35,307 nucleotides of DNA from Candidatus Tenebribacter davisii (lineage in GTDB: Bacteria > Cloacimonadota > Cloacimonadia > Cloacimonadales > TCS61): the NCBI GenBank assembly GCA_030765535.1, contig JAVCCH010000115.1, forward strand, positions 1 through 35,307, in the 5' to 3' direction. Position numbers and translations under genes: made by a program. Position 1 is the first letter of the stretch. Every line of letters begins with the position of its first letter. The notes under the pieces are model-generated. The model was not told the origin of the DNA. It worked only from the letters and a program-made list of their open reading frames with translations, and searched no databases. Below, piece after piece: positions 8,597-15,871 of the stretch.

Positions 8597-9598
8597 ATGG
8601 AAAGAGAAACAATTTTAATTGTGGATACTCCTACAAACATCGATGTTGCTAAAGGACTTTTGGAAGAAGATTAATAGATCAAGGTTGCCACAAATGGAAT
8701 GATAGCTCTTAAAATTGCACAATCAGAACCTTATCCCGATCTTATCCTGCTTGTTGTGATGACTGGTATGAGCGGATTTGAAGTTGCCAGAGAGTTGCAG
8801 ACACGTCCGTATACAAACCAAATTCCGATAATCTTTCTCACTGGCAAAACTGATGCAGAAAGTATAGCTAAAGGATTTGCAGCCGGGGGAGTGGGTTATG
8901 TCACCAAACCCTTTAATCCCAATGAACTGCAGGCGCGTATCAAAACTCATCTCAAATTGAAAGCAATGCGGGAAAAACTTGAAAACCTTTCGAGAAAACT
9001 TGGTAAATACCTTTCTCCTACTGTTTATGATTCAATATTTTCAGGTGAAAAAGATGTAAAGATCGAATCATACAGAAAAGTGCTTTCTGTCTGCTTTACA
9101 GATATTGTCAGTTTCACAAACACAGCAGAAAGTATGGATCATCACGAATTAACCAAATGGTTGAACGGTTATTTGAATGAAATGGCGATAATCACGATAA
9201 AGCACAAAGGAACACTCGATAAATTTTTCGGAGATGCGGTGATGGTATTCTATGGCGATCCCATTTCCTCCAGAATTGAAATTGATGCTTTGAACTGCAT
9301 CAAAATGGCTCAAGAAATGATAGAGAAAGCTAAAGAAATTGGAGTGAATATACGCGGGGGGATAAATACGGGAATGTGTACTATTGGTAATTTTGGCAGT
9401 GACGATCGCATGGATTACACCATCATCGGCAAAGAAGTTAATCTGGCATCACGTCTGGAATCGAATAGTAAACCGGGCAGGATATTATTTTCCGAAACAA
9501 CTTACGAAATGATCAAAGACACTATAAATTGTACTTCCCATGATCAAGTTCAAATGAAGGGAATTGATAGAGAATTCAAAACATATTTTGTAGATTAA
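8597..9598 (+). pseudogene. Receiver-class III adenylate/guanylate cyclase, receiver half disrupted
   Basis: AAGGAAGGA (8582-8590) and ATG 8597 begin a receiver domain (METILIVDTPTNIDV-like), but codons 26-27 are the consecutive stops TAA TAG at 8672-8677. In the same segment, one Asp of the acidic pair is gone (one codon missing versus siblings), the phosphoacceptor Asp is Val (GTT at 8753-8755), and MMPG is shortened to MTG. The frame then stays open to 9598. Lys in GYVTKPF is kept, and the catalytic homology domain is intact: metal-binding Asp in FTDIVSFT (9101) and in FFGDAVM (9233), Lys in DKFFGD, DYTIIG, and VNLASRLES with the transition-state Asn and Arg. Lys plus Thr at the base-selecting positions fits a class IIIb adenylate cyclase. 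A truncated product could start at ATG 8699, but no ribosome binding site precedes it. It is either a decaying gene, a cyclase freed from its receiver, or a sequence-quality artefact. Confidence 0.8.
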
Positions 9599-9610
9599 GG
9601 AGTGTAGAAA

Positions 9611-9982
9611 TTGTCTGAAAGAAAAACATTATTACTGGTGGATGATGCACCGGAAAACCTGGACGTGTTAAAAGGTTTGTTAAGTAACGATTATAATCTT
9701 AAAGCAGTTCCAAATGGCAAGATTGCCCTTAAAATTGCCGGCATGAATCCTCACCCTGACTTGATTCTTCTAGATATTCTAATGCCGATTATGGATGGAT
9801 TCGAAGTGCTGCAGGAATTACAAAACAATGAAGACACTAAACAAATTCCTGTTATTCTTCTTTCTGCTCTGGATTCAGAAGAAAACATAAAAAAAGGTAT
9901 GGATATGGGAGCAGTTGGTTACATTCCCAAACCCTTTGAACCGGATGTGATATTAAATAAAGTTGAAGAAATTTTAACATAA
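9611..9982 (+). CDS. Stand-alone receiver (CheY-like) protein
   Basis: A 123-aa single receiver domain with Asp11-Asp12, phospho-Asp55 (LLDILMPIMDG), Ser85 at the switch position and Lys107 in YIPKPF. It has no output domain, so it probably works as a diffusible phosphotransfer or binding partner. The start is TTG at 9611: AAGGAG (9597-9602) overlaps the stop of the upstream gene and lies 8 nt before the TTG, and no ATG is near. Its start (LLLVDDAPENLDVLKGLL) closely resembles the receivers of the two upstream proteins, suggesting it arose by tandem duplication. It sits 12 bp after the cyclase frame in the same operon. It may supply a working receiver function now that the cyclase's own receiver is broken, which is speculation. 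Confidence 0.9.
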   Translation: MSERKTLLLVDDAPENLDVLKGLLSNDYNLKAVPNGKIALKIAGMNPHPDLILLDILMPIMDGFEVLQELQNNEDTKQIPVILLSALDSEENIKKGMDMGAVGYIPKPFEPDVILNKVEEILT

Positions 9983-9993
9983 TAGGAGGATTT

Positions 9994-10419
9994 ATGAATG
10001 ATATTGAAAAGCCAAAAATATTAATTGTGGAAGATTCACCTGCTAATGTTCATATGTTGGTGGAACTTCTTAAAGATTTTCAATGCTATGTTGCTATTAA
10101 TGGAAAGAAAGCTCTAGCTGCTGTAGAATCTGGAACAGAATATGATTTGATCCTTCTTGATGTTATGATGCCGGTTCTCAGTGGATTTGAATTGAAACAA
10201 TATTTTAATCATAATTCCAAAGTCCGCAATGTTCCTGTTATTTTTATTACCAGCAAGGCTGAACAGAAAGATATTAAAAAAGGGATTGGGCTGGGTGCTG
10301 TTGATTATATTACTAAACCTTTCGATGCAGATGATGTTTTAACAAGAGTCAACCGAGCTTTACGAAACAAATGGGAACGGGAAAAATTTGTGGATAAGAT
10401 GACGGAGTTGAAGGCGTAA
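9994..10419 (+). CDS. Stand-alone receiver (CheY-like) protein with charged C-terminal tail
   Basis: A 141-aa receiver with Glu13-Asp14, phospho-Asp56 (LLDVMMPVLSG), Thr86 and Lys108 in DYITKPF. About 20 residues beyond the domain form a strongly charged helix (RALRNKWEREKFVDKMTELK) that could be a stump of a lost output linker or a protein-binding helix. AGGAGG at 9984-9989 precedes the ATG by four bases. It is more diverged from the other receivers in this operon. As the last gene of the + strand signalling unit it is followed by the 16-bp hairpin at 10437. A role in phosphorelay from the hybrid kinase is inferred from position. Confidence 0.92.
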   Translation: MNDIEKPKILIVEDSPANVHMLVELLKDFQCYVAINGKKALAAVESGTEYDLILLDVMMPVLSGFELKQYFNHNSKVRNVPVIFITSKAEQKDIKKGIGLGAVDYITKPFDADDVLTRVNRALRNKWEREKFVDKMTELKA

Positions 10420-10436
10420 TTATTACACCGTTAATA

Positions 10437-10471
10437 ACACATAAAGCCGCTCTATGAGCGGCTTTATGTGT
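10437..10471. terminator. 16-bp perfect hairpin between convergent operons
   Basis: Arms ACACATAAAGCCGCTC (10437-10452) and GAGCGGCTTTATGTGT (10456-10471) pair perfectly around a 3-nt loop. It lies 17 bp after the last receiver gene and 132 bp past the end of the opposing minus-strand operon, so it could stop both. A strong T run is missing on either strand. The 12-bp inner stem plus loop is identical to the hairpin at 21142, while the outer bases differ but still pair. Confidence 0.75.
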
Positions 10472-10474
10472 ACT

Positions 10475-10573
10475 TGGTGGAGGCAAGTGGATATTATCAG
10501 AACTTTGTTCACAAATCCCAGTGATGAAATATTGAATACATTTCGATTAATTGAGTTGATAATATGAAGTAAA
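10475..10573 (+). repeat. Dispersed intergenic element, copy 2
   Basis: About 99 bp beginning TGGTGGAGGCAAGTGGATAT, three bases after the 16-bp hairpin. It aligns without gaps to 3631-3730 with about a dozen mismatches, including shared blocks CCCAGTGATGAAATATTG and CATTTCGATTAATTGAGTTG. It lies between the convergent signalling and propeller operons and overlaps no gene. Confidence 0.75.
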
Positions 10574-10602
10574 TCCATTTGATGCATTCACCTTATTAAT
10601 CC

Positions 10603-11796
10603 TTATCTTGTATCATTACTTTTTTTTTGATTTAACCATATTTCATTGGAATATTGATTGGAACCACCATCAAAATTTGCAATAAATACATCATTGTATC
10701 CGTCCTTATCAAGATCCTTTATTACCGGACGCTGAAAAGGACTTAGAGTTCCAATTATTGAATTAGTTATTGTAAAATTACCCTTGCCATCATTACTCCA
10801 AACTACGCTGGCCTCTCCCAGATTTGTAATTAACAAATCGAGAGTCTTGTCACCATTTAAGTCTCCTACACATACTCTACCAAAAATTGAGCGAGATAGC
10901 TTTTGCCCACTATCTTTGAACATACCATTACCATCGTTTAACAATACTTTTGAAGGTGAATTATAATTACGGTTACCATTAGTAAACACAATATCCAAGT
11001 CCTTGTCATTATCAAAATCACCAAAAGAAGCTGCACCATTAACTATCATTGTATCTATCATTGTCCAGTATTCTCTAAACCGCCCCTCATAATTCATTAG
11101 TATTTTAAACCCACGGCCAAATTGTCTGCAGAAAATATCCATATCTCCATCAGCATCAATATCTAAAAATAGTGGATTCTCAGGAATCATAATATCGCTT
11201 TTTGTAAAATACCCTTTTCCATTGTTTATATATAAAATGTCAGGATTTTGATTATATTCGACAACAACATCAATATCTCCATCCAAATCTGCATCTAACA
11301 GTTGTACAGCGTTCCCGCTTAAATCTTTATCTCCTAGGATCTGTCCACTATCCTGAAATTGACCTTTACCATTATTGAAATATATTTTACTGGGTTTATT
11401 ATTATATTTTTTTTCATTTCCGGTTTTATAACCTGCACAGGTAATGAAAATATCAGGAGTACCGTCACCGTTTAAGTCATCAACCCCAACCCCATGACCT
11501 TGTTGCGTTAATTCCTGCCCGGAATCTGTAAAATTTCCTTTTCCATCATTAAATAACACCTGGCTGTTATTATAGCCCATATTTGAACAAACCGCATCCA
11601 GGTCGCCATCATTATCCAAATCTTCAAGAGCAACTTGAACTGTACTTTTTTTATCCGTATACTGATCATTCAATTTAAAATCAGCAAAGGATTTCTGGTC
11701 ATCGGTATTGTCTTGGCTATATAAACTAATGCTGATCAAAATAGTGAATATTATTAGATTAACAAGTGAAAATTTCGTCATTTTATTATTTTTCAT
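10603..11796 (-). CDS. Exported FG-GAP/VCBS-repeat beta-propeller protein
   Basis: A 397-aa protein with an N-terminal signal peptide (hydrophobic FSLVNLIIFTILISISLYSQ). The mature part contains seven copies of an Asp-rich calcium-binding loop of the type DLDNDGDLDAV, DLNGDGTPDIF, DADLDGDIDVV, DIDADGDMDIF, DFDNDKDLDIV, DLNGDKTLDLL and DLDKDGYNDVF. Seven copies fit a complete integrin-alpha-like seven-bladed propeller. No enzymatic motif or sorting domain is visible, so a calcium-stabilised binding protein in the periplasm or outside is likely. It is the last gene of an eight-gene minus-strand operon, 15 bp after the Kelch gene. The start at 11796 has only a weak ribosome binding site, and an in-frame ATG at 11781 would also keep the signal peptide. 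Confidence 0.9.
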   Translation of the reverse strand: MKNNKMTKFSLVNLIIFTILISISLYSQDNTDDQKSFADFKLNDQYTDKKSTVQVALEDLDNDGDLDAVCSNMGYNNSQVLFNDGKGNFTDSGQELTQQGHGVGVDDLNGDGTPDIFITCAGYKTGNEKKYNNKPSKIYFNNGKGQFQDSGQILGDKDLSGNAVQLLDADLDGDIDVVVEYNQNPDILYINNGKGYFTKSDIMIPENPLFLDIDADGDMDIFCRQFGRGFKILMNYEGRFREYWTMIDTMIVNGAASFGDFDNDKDLDIVFTNGNRNYNSPSKVLLNDGNGMFKDSGQKLSRSIFGRVCVGDLNGDKTLDLLITNLGEASVVWSNDGKGNFTITNSIIGTLSPFQRPVIKDLDKDGYNDVFIANFDGGSNQYSNEIWLNQKKSNDTR

Positions 11797-11811
11797 CTTT
11801 TATGTATCTTT

Positions 11812-12768
11812 TTAGTTTTTTGTTTCATCCGAAATCATCTCTCCTTCATAAACTGTAGGATAGGACTCCCAATTCGGATTACCACCGACGGTTCCACCAA
11901 TTAGATAAATTTTATTTTCTATGGTTGTGCATCCAAAAAACACGTTTTTTGCAGGTAATGGAGTTGTTTCTACCCATTCATCCATTTTAGATTTATAAAT
12001 AAAAACCTTCTTTGAACAATCATCTTTGCCATTTATAATAGTCTGCCCACCCAAAATAATAATCTCATTATTTACTACTACAGCTCCCGGTTTGAACAGT
12101 AATAATGGTAGATCGTTCTTCTGCTCCCATTTATTTGAGTTAATATTATAAGTTTCAACTGTTAATATATCACCCCAGATATTCTCCTTAGTCCCAGCTC
12201 CACCAATTACATAAATCAGAGAATCCAAGGTTACAACTGCAGCATTGTTTCTTAAAGAAGGAATAGCTGCTTTCTCCGACCAGGAATTGGACAGAACATT
12301 ATATGCTTCATTTATTTTAGTGATATTTTTCCAGGAAGTCAGGCCACCCATAATAAAAATATCACTGCCTGATACACCACAATCAATGTGTTGCCTGGCA
12401 GTTGGCATTGGTTCTAATAATCTCCATGTATCAGTTTGAGGGTTGTACTCTCGGTTAGCATCTTGAAACAGGTCGCCGCCTATGGCATAAATTTTCCCAT
12501 TAACAGCCGCTAATGCCAGATTCATCGCAGGCTTCGGGATGTCTGCCAGTTTTACCCACTGATTCTTTTTTGGAATGAATTTGTAAAAAAATGGAGGTAG
12601 AGCCTTGTCATTACGTCCTGTCACAAAATATATCTCATTGTTCAGGCTGACGGCTTCACCAGAATAATAACCTTCCGGAAGAGAGGCTAATTCTTTCCAG
12701 ACTATTGTTTGAGCAAAAGATATAGATATCGCAGTGAATAATATTATAGTGATTAATATTTTTTTCAT
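11812..12768 (-). CDS. Exported Kelch-repeat beta-propeller protein
   Basis: About 318 aa with a signal peptide (MKKILITIILFTAISISFAQ). Six Kelch motifs follow, each with a hydrophobic strand and Gly-Gly: KIYAIGGDL, DIFIMGGL, LIYVIGGAG, EIIILGGQ, KIYLIGGT and a weaker EIYFVTGR at the front, with the usual downstream Trp as in DTWRLLEPMPTARQH. This is a six-bladed propeller. It lacks the galactose-oxidase copper ligands as far as I can see, so it is probably a binding or structural protein. I prefer ATG 12768, which follows the previous stop by one base (TAA-A-ATG). An upstream in-frame ATG at 12783 overlaps the preceding gene by 14 bases and would put charged residues before the signal peptide. 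It is co-transcribed with the PD40 genes. Confidence 0.88.
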   Translation of the reverse strand: MKKILITIILFTAISISFAQTIVWKELASLPEGYYSGEAVSLNNEIYFVTGRNDKALPPFFYKFIPKKNQWVKLADIPKPAMNLALAAVNGKIYAIGGDLFQDANREYNPQTDTWRLLEPMPTARQHIDCGVSGSDIFIMGGLTSWKNITKINEAYNVLSNSWSEKAAIPSLRNNAAVVTLDSLIYVIGGAGTKENIWGDILTVETYNINSNKWEQKNDLPLLLFKPGAVVVNNEIIILGGQTIINGKDDCSKKVFIYKSKMDEWVETTPLPAKNVFFGCTTIENKIYLIGGTVGGNPNWESYPTVYEGEMISDETKN

Positions 12769-12769
12769 T

Positions 12770-13696
12770 TTACTTCCGTTCATTTTGTATTTTTAATTCT
12801 TTAATTATGTCAGTAGAAACCCAGAATATGTCCCAAGATTCTGTATGTCGCATAAAAAACAAGTATTTGCCATCAGGAGAAACAATCGGGAATCTTTCCG
12901 ATGTTTTCGTGTTTATATCTGGACCGAGGTTTAGCGGCTTTCCCCAGGTGTCATTCTCATCCTTAAAACAAAGATAAAGGTCAAGTCTACCAAATCCACC
13001 TTTCAGCGCAGAAGGAAAAATGATATAACTTTCATCTTGAGAAACATACAAAGGCCACCAATATGGAGTATTTTTATTGATACTGACTGTAGATGGAGAG
13101 TGAAATTTACCATCGGTATAGTTAAATCTGAGGAAATCGATTTTATTCTCTGCAAAGTTTCTGCCCATGGTATAGGCATTCCCTTTATCTGTTATGATTG
13201 GAGGTCTGTCATCACCATCGCTGTTAAAAGGATGCCCTGCATTGATGGGTTTGCTCCATTCATTATCCTTTCGTTTGGCATACCAGGTATCAATATACCC
13301 ATAACCACCAGGACGATTTCTGGAATAGAAGAATATTTTCTTGCCATCAGGAGAGAGAGTTGGCTGACCATGCAAATGTGTTAAATCATCCTTTACAAAA
13401 TCTGCTAATTTCGGTTTTGTCCAATTGTAATTTATAAATTTAGAGAAATAGATTTGTTCAGAAACATCACTTGAAAACCTCGACCAATAGATCTCATCTC
13501 CTTTGGGTGAAATAGCAACCTGGCAATGTTCTTGCCAAGTGGAATCGGAAACAATGCCGGGGGCAAATACTTCGGGAATTAATCCCGGTGGTGTAAGTCC
13601 GAAATAGGCATCTGTTGTTTCTAGAAAACTCTTCTCTATTTGAGTACAGCTAACAAAGCATAGTGCTATTAGCAATATAAATAGTAGTTTATTCAT
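12770..13696 (-). CDS. PD40 (TolB-like) propeller lipoprotein, paralogue 2
   Basis: About 308 aa. MNKLLFILLIALCFVSC is a lipoprotein-type signal ending in a cysteine, although the -3 residue (Phe) is not the classical Leu. The mature protein has WD40-like PD40 motifs: ISPKGDEIYWS, LSPDGKKIFFYS, VSQDESYIIFPS and VSPDGKYLFFMR. It is a tandem paralogue of the gene at 13701. The first ~55 mature residues (from CTQIEKSFLET through HCQVAISP.GDEI) are nearly identical while the rest has diverged. PD40 proteins are usually periplasmic or outer-membrane-linked binding propellers, and no catalytic motif is visible. The start at 13696 (TAG-TAAA-ATG after the previous gene) matches the paralogue's signal peptide length. 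ATG 13711 is an alternative that overlaps the preceding gene by 11 bases. Confidence 0.88.
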   Translation of the reverse strand: MNKLLFILLIALCFVSCTQIEKSFLETTDAYFGLTPPGLIPEVFAPGIVSDSTWQEHCQVAISPKGDEIYWSRFSSDVSEQIYFSKFINYNWTKPKLADFVKDDLTHLHGQPTLSPDGKKIFFYSRNRPGGYGYIDTWYAKRKDNEWSKPINAGHPFNSDGDDRPPIITDKGNAYTMGRNFAENKIDFLRFNYTDGKFHSPSTVSINKNTPYWWPLYVSQDESYIIFPSALKGGFGRLDLYLCFKDENDTWGKPLNLGPDINTKTSERFPIVSPDGKYLFFMRHTESWDIFWVSTDIIKELKIQNERK

Positions 13697-13700
13697 TTTA

Positions 13701-14630
13701 CTATCTATCATTTTGTTTTTTAAGTTCTTCGATTATATCAGTTGAAACCCAGAAGAAATCCTGCCCGGGTGTATGTCGCATAAAGAATATATATTTTCCA
13801 TCGGGAGACACAGTAGGAAAACGCTCTCTTAGTTCAGTATTAATTTTATCTCCCATATTAATTGGATATCCCCAACTATTATCCTGGGTTTTAAAACTGA
13901 TGTATAGATCAATATCTCCAAAACCTTCTGCCTGCATAGCTGCAAAAATAACATAGTCTTCCATAGGAGATACGTAAATGTTCCAGGCTGGTCGAAAATC
14001 TTTATTTATGACTATGGTATCTTTAACGGTAAATTTGTGATCTTCATATTGATACTTAATTATTTGATCTGAATTTTTGTAAGCATGGCCTTTTTTTGTA
14101 AATACAGGAGTATAGTTTTGACCTTCAGAATTATATGGTTGACCTACATTTATTGGTTCTTTGCTCCATTTACCGTTCTTTTTTTCAACATAATACGTAT
14201 TCATCGCTGATGTCATCCATGGACTTTTTACCTGATAAAAGAAAATTCTTTTTCCATCAGGGGAAAATACAGGTCCCCCATTTAATCCGTGTATATTATT
14301 TTTCGTAAACTCTGCCAATGCAGGCTTTGTCCATTTTCCGTTTTCCAATTTCGAGTGAAATAGCTGCTCAGTATTTTTTGAACCATCTTCTGATTTGTAT
14401 TTCCCTGTCCATGCCGACCAAAAGATTTCATCTCCCTGTGGAGAGATCGCTACCTGGCAATGTTCTGCCCAGGTGGAATCGGAAACGATACCGGGTGCAA
14501 ATACTTCAGGAATTAATCCCGGTGGTGTAAGTCCGAAATAGGCCTCTTTTGTTTCTAAAAAACTCTTCTCTATTTGGGTACAACTTACATAGACTAGAGC
14601 CATTAACATTATAAGCAGTAATTTTTTCAT
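13701..14630 (-). CDS. PD40 (TolB-like) propeller lipoprotein, paralogue 1
   Basis: A 309-aa protein with a lipoprotein-like signal MKKLLLIMLMALVYVSC. Its PD40 motifs are ISPQGDEIFWS, FSPDGKRIFFYQ, VSPMEDYVIFA and VSPDGKYIFFMRH. The pattern 'kWskpi.ng.pyNSeg' between blades is typical of OmpA/PD40-type export proteins in FCB bacteria. An AGAGGA ribosome binding site precedes the ATG. It lies 16 bp after the serine hydrolase gene and overlaps or abuts its paralogue at 12770-13696. The final segment (PGQDFFWVSTDIIEELKKQN) ends both paralogues alike. The role is unknown. A pair of related propellers points to a heteromer or to two related ligands. Confidence 0.9.
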   Translation of the reverse strand: MKKLLLIMLMALVYVSCTQIEKSFLETKEAYFGLTPPGLIPEVFAPGIVSDSTWAEHCQVAISPQGDEIFWSAWTGKYKSEDGSKNTEQLFHSKLENGKWTKPALAEFTKNNIHGLNGGPVFSPDGKRIFFYQVKSPWMTSAMNTYYVEKKNGKWSKEPINVGQPYNSEGQNYTPVFTKKGHAYKNSDQIIKYQYEDHKFTVKDTIVINKDFRPAWNIYVSPMEDYVIFAAMQAEGFGDIDLYISFKTQDNSWGYPINMGDKINTELRERFPTVSPDGKYIFFMRHTPGQDFFWVSTDIIEELKKQNDR

Positions 14631-14646
14631 TTCTATTTCCTCTTAT

Positions 14647-15801
14647 TTATAATTTTTGATCCATTTTCGCTATCTTGTTAGTCATTTCAACGCAAATACG
14701 ATCAGTAACTCCAAAATCACACGAATTGGTAACTACAACATAAGCTCTATCTATTGCAGGTGCGACCATAACTGCAGCATACCATATCTCATTACTTCCT
14801 CCATGAACCAGCACTATTCCTTTTGCCCATGGCTGTTCAGTCTCTTGGAATACTACCCATCCAGCTGCGTAAAAATCAATGGGTTCAATTAATTTATTTA
14901 AAGTTGCTCTATCAAGAAAGGCGTTCTCACCAGGCAATTGAAGTGAAATAAATTTAGCCCAGTCTTCTACACTGCAATGAACCCTACCCGCAGGACTTAT
15001 AGCTTCATTATAATATGCTCTACTAGGTTTCCATTTATTTCCAATCCATGATTTTTTATGACCCCAAGGTTGATCTATTGAATTATCCTTAAGAGGGTCT
15101 CCAATGCCAGCAGTTGTCATTCCAAGTGGCTCAAACAAACGTTCTTTGATTAAAATCTCCCAGCTTAAACCAGTAACTTGTTCAGCCATACAAGCAGCTA
15201 TAATGTAACCAAAGTTAGAATAATGCCATTCTCCAACAGTGTTAGATGGAGCAAAGATTATATTATCCTTCAATAAAGCAAGTCGTCTTTCTTTGATCTC
15301 TAAATCGGTATGTGCTAACTCGTCAATTGGATTTTTAGGAAGACCTGCACGATGAGTAAGTAATTGCCAAAGTGTTATATTTTTAAAACCATCGTGGATA
15401 TTATTTTTTAGTTCGGGGATGGCTTCTGTCAATTTCATATCCCAACTTAATTTACCATCTTTTACCAGAGTTGCAAGCATTGTAGCTGTCATAGCTTTTG
15501 AGCACGATCCAAGATGAACAAGATCTTTATCGGTCATAGCAACTGAAGTACCAGCTTTACGAACCCCTGCAGAACCAATTTCAATGATTCCATCACTCGA
15601 AATTACCGCAGCAATCATTCCCACAGCTTTCTTATCTTGAATTATTTTATCTAATTCTTTATCTAAATAATTCAATTTTTTCGCCTCCGGTTTATTTTGA
15701 GCATTTGCATCATTACTAATAAATGGATATAATATTAATGGTAATATCAGTAGAGCTACAATACTGAGTAACCAATTATTTCGTTTCGATAGATATTTCA
15801 T
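14647..15801 (-). CDS. Exported serine beta-lactamase-fold hydrolase (class C / DD-peptidase-like)
   Basis: A 384-aa member of the beta-lactamase/transpeptidase-like family. The N-terminus has a signal or anchor segment (LLSIVALLILPLILYPFI) ending near DANAQN. The three catalytic motifs are present: SxxK as Ser99-Cys-Ser-Lys102 in HLGSCSKAMTA, YxN as Tyr194-Ser-Asn196 in HYSNFGY, and HGG at 333-335 in LVHGGSNEIW in place of KTG, as in esterase/EstB and D-aminopeptidase relatives. This points to an esterase, peptidase or amidase acting outside the cytoplasm rather than to drug resistance. It lacks the C-terminal DUF3471 domain common in relatives, which instead occurs on the first protein of this operon. 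An AAAGGAT site precedes the ATG. The 70-bp gap upstream contains no terminator. Confidence 0.92.
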   Translation of the reverse strand: MKYLSKRNNWLLSIVALLILPLILYPFISNDANAQNKPEAKKLNYLDKELDKIIQDKKAVGMIAAVISSDGIIEIGSAGVRKAGTSVAMTDKDLVHLGSCSKAMTATMLATLVKDGKLSWDMKLTEAIPELKNNIHDGFKNITLWQLLTHRAGLPKNPIDELAHTDLEIKERRLALLKDNIIFAPSNTVGEWHYSNFGYIIAACMAEQVTGLSWEILIKERLFEPLGMTTAGIGDPLKDNSIDQPWGHKKSWIGNKWKPSRAYYNEAISPAGRVHCSVEDWAKFISLQLPGENAFLDRATLNKLIEPIDFYAAGWVVFQETEQPWAKGIVLVHGGSNEIWYAAVMVAPAIDRAYVVVTNSCDFGVTDRICVEMTNKIAKMDQKL

Positions 15802-15871
15802 ATTAGTTAAATCCTTTCTTTTATTTTAATCTTTAATAAATATCTGATATTATACCATAGAAGCCGAAGAA

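Noticed and set aside
8672-8677. Recoding or stop-codon reassignment at TAA TAG in the cyclase gene
   Set aside because: TAA and TAG both end other genes in this window normally, and other lesions lie in the same domain, so damage is simpler.
14647-15801. Antibiotic-resistance beta-lactamase
   Set aside because: The third motif is HGG rather than KTG and the context is a propeller operon, so a general serine esterase or peptidase role is more likely.
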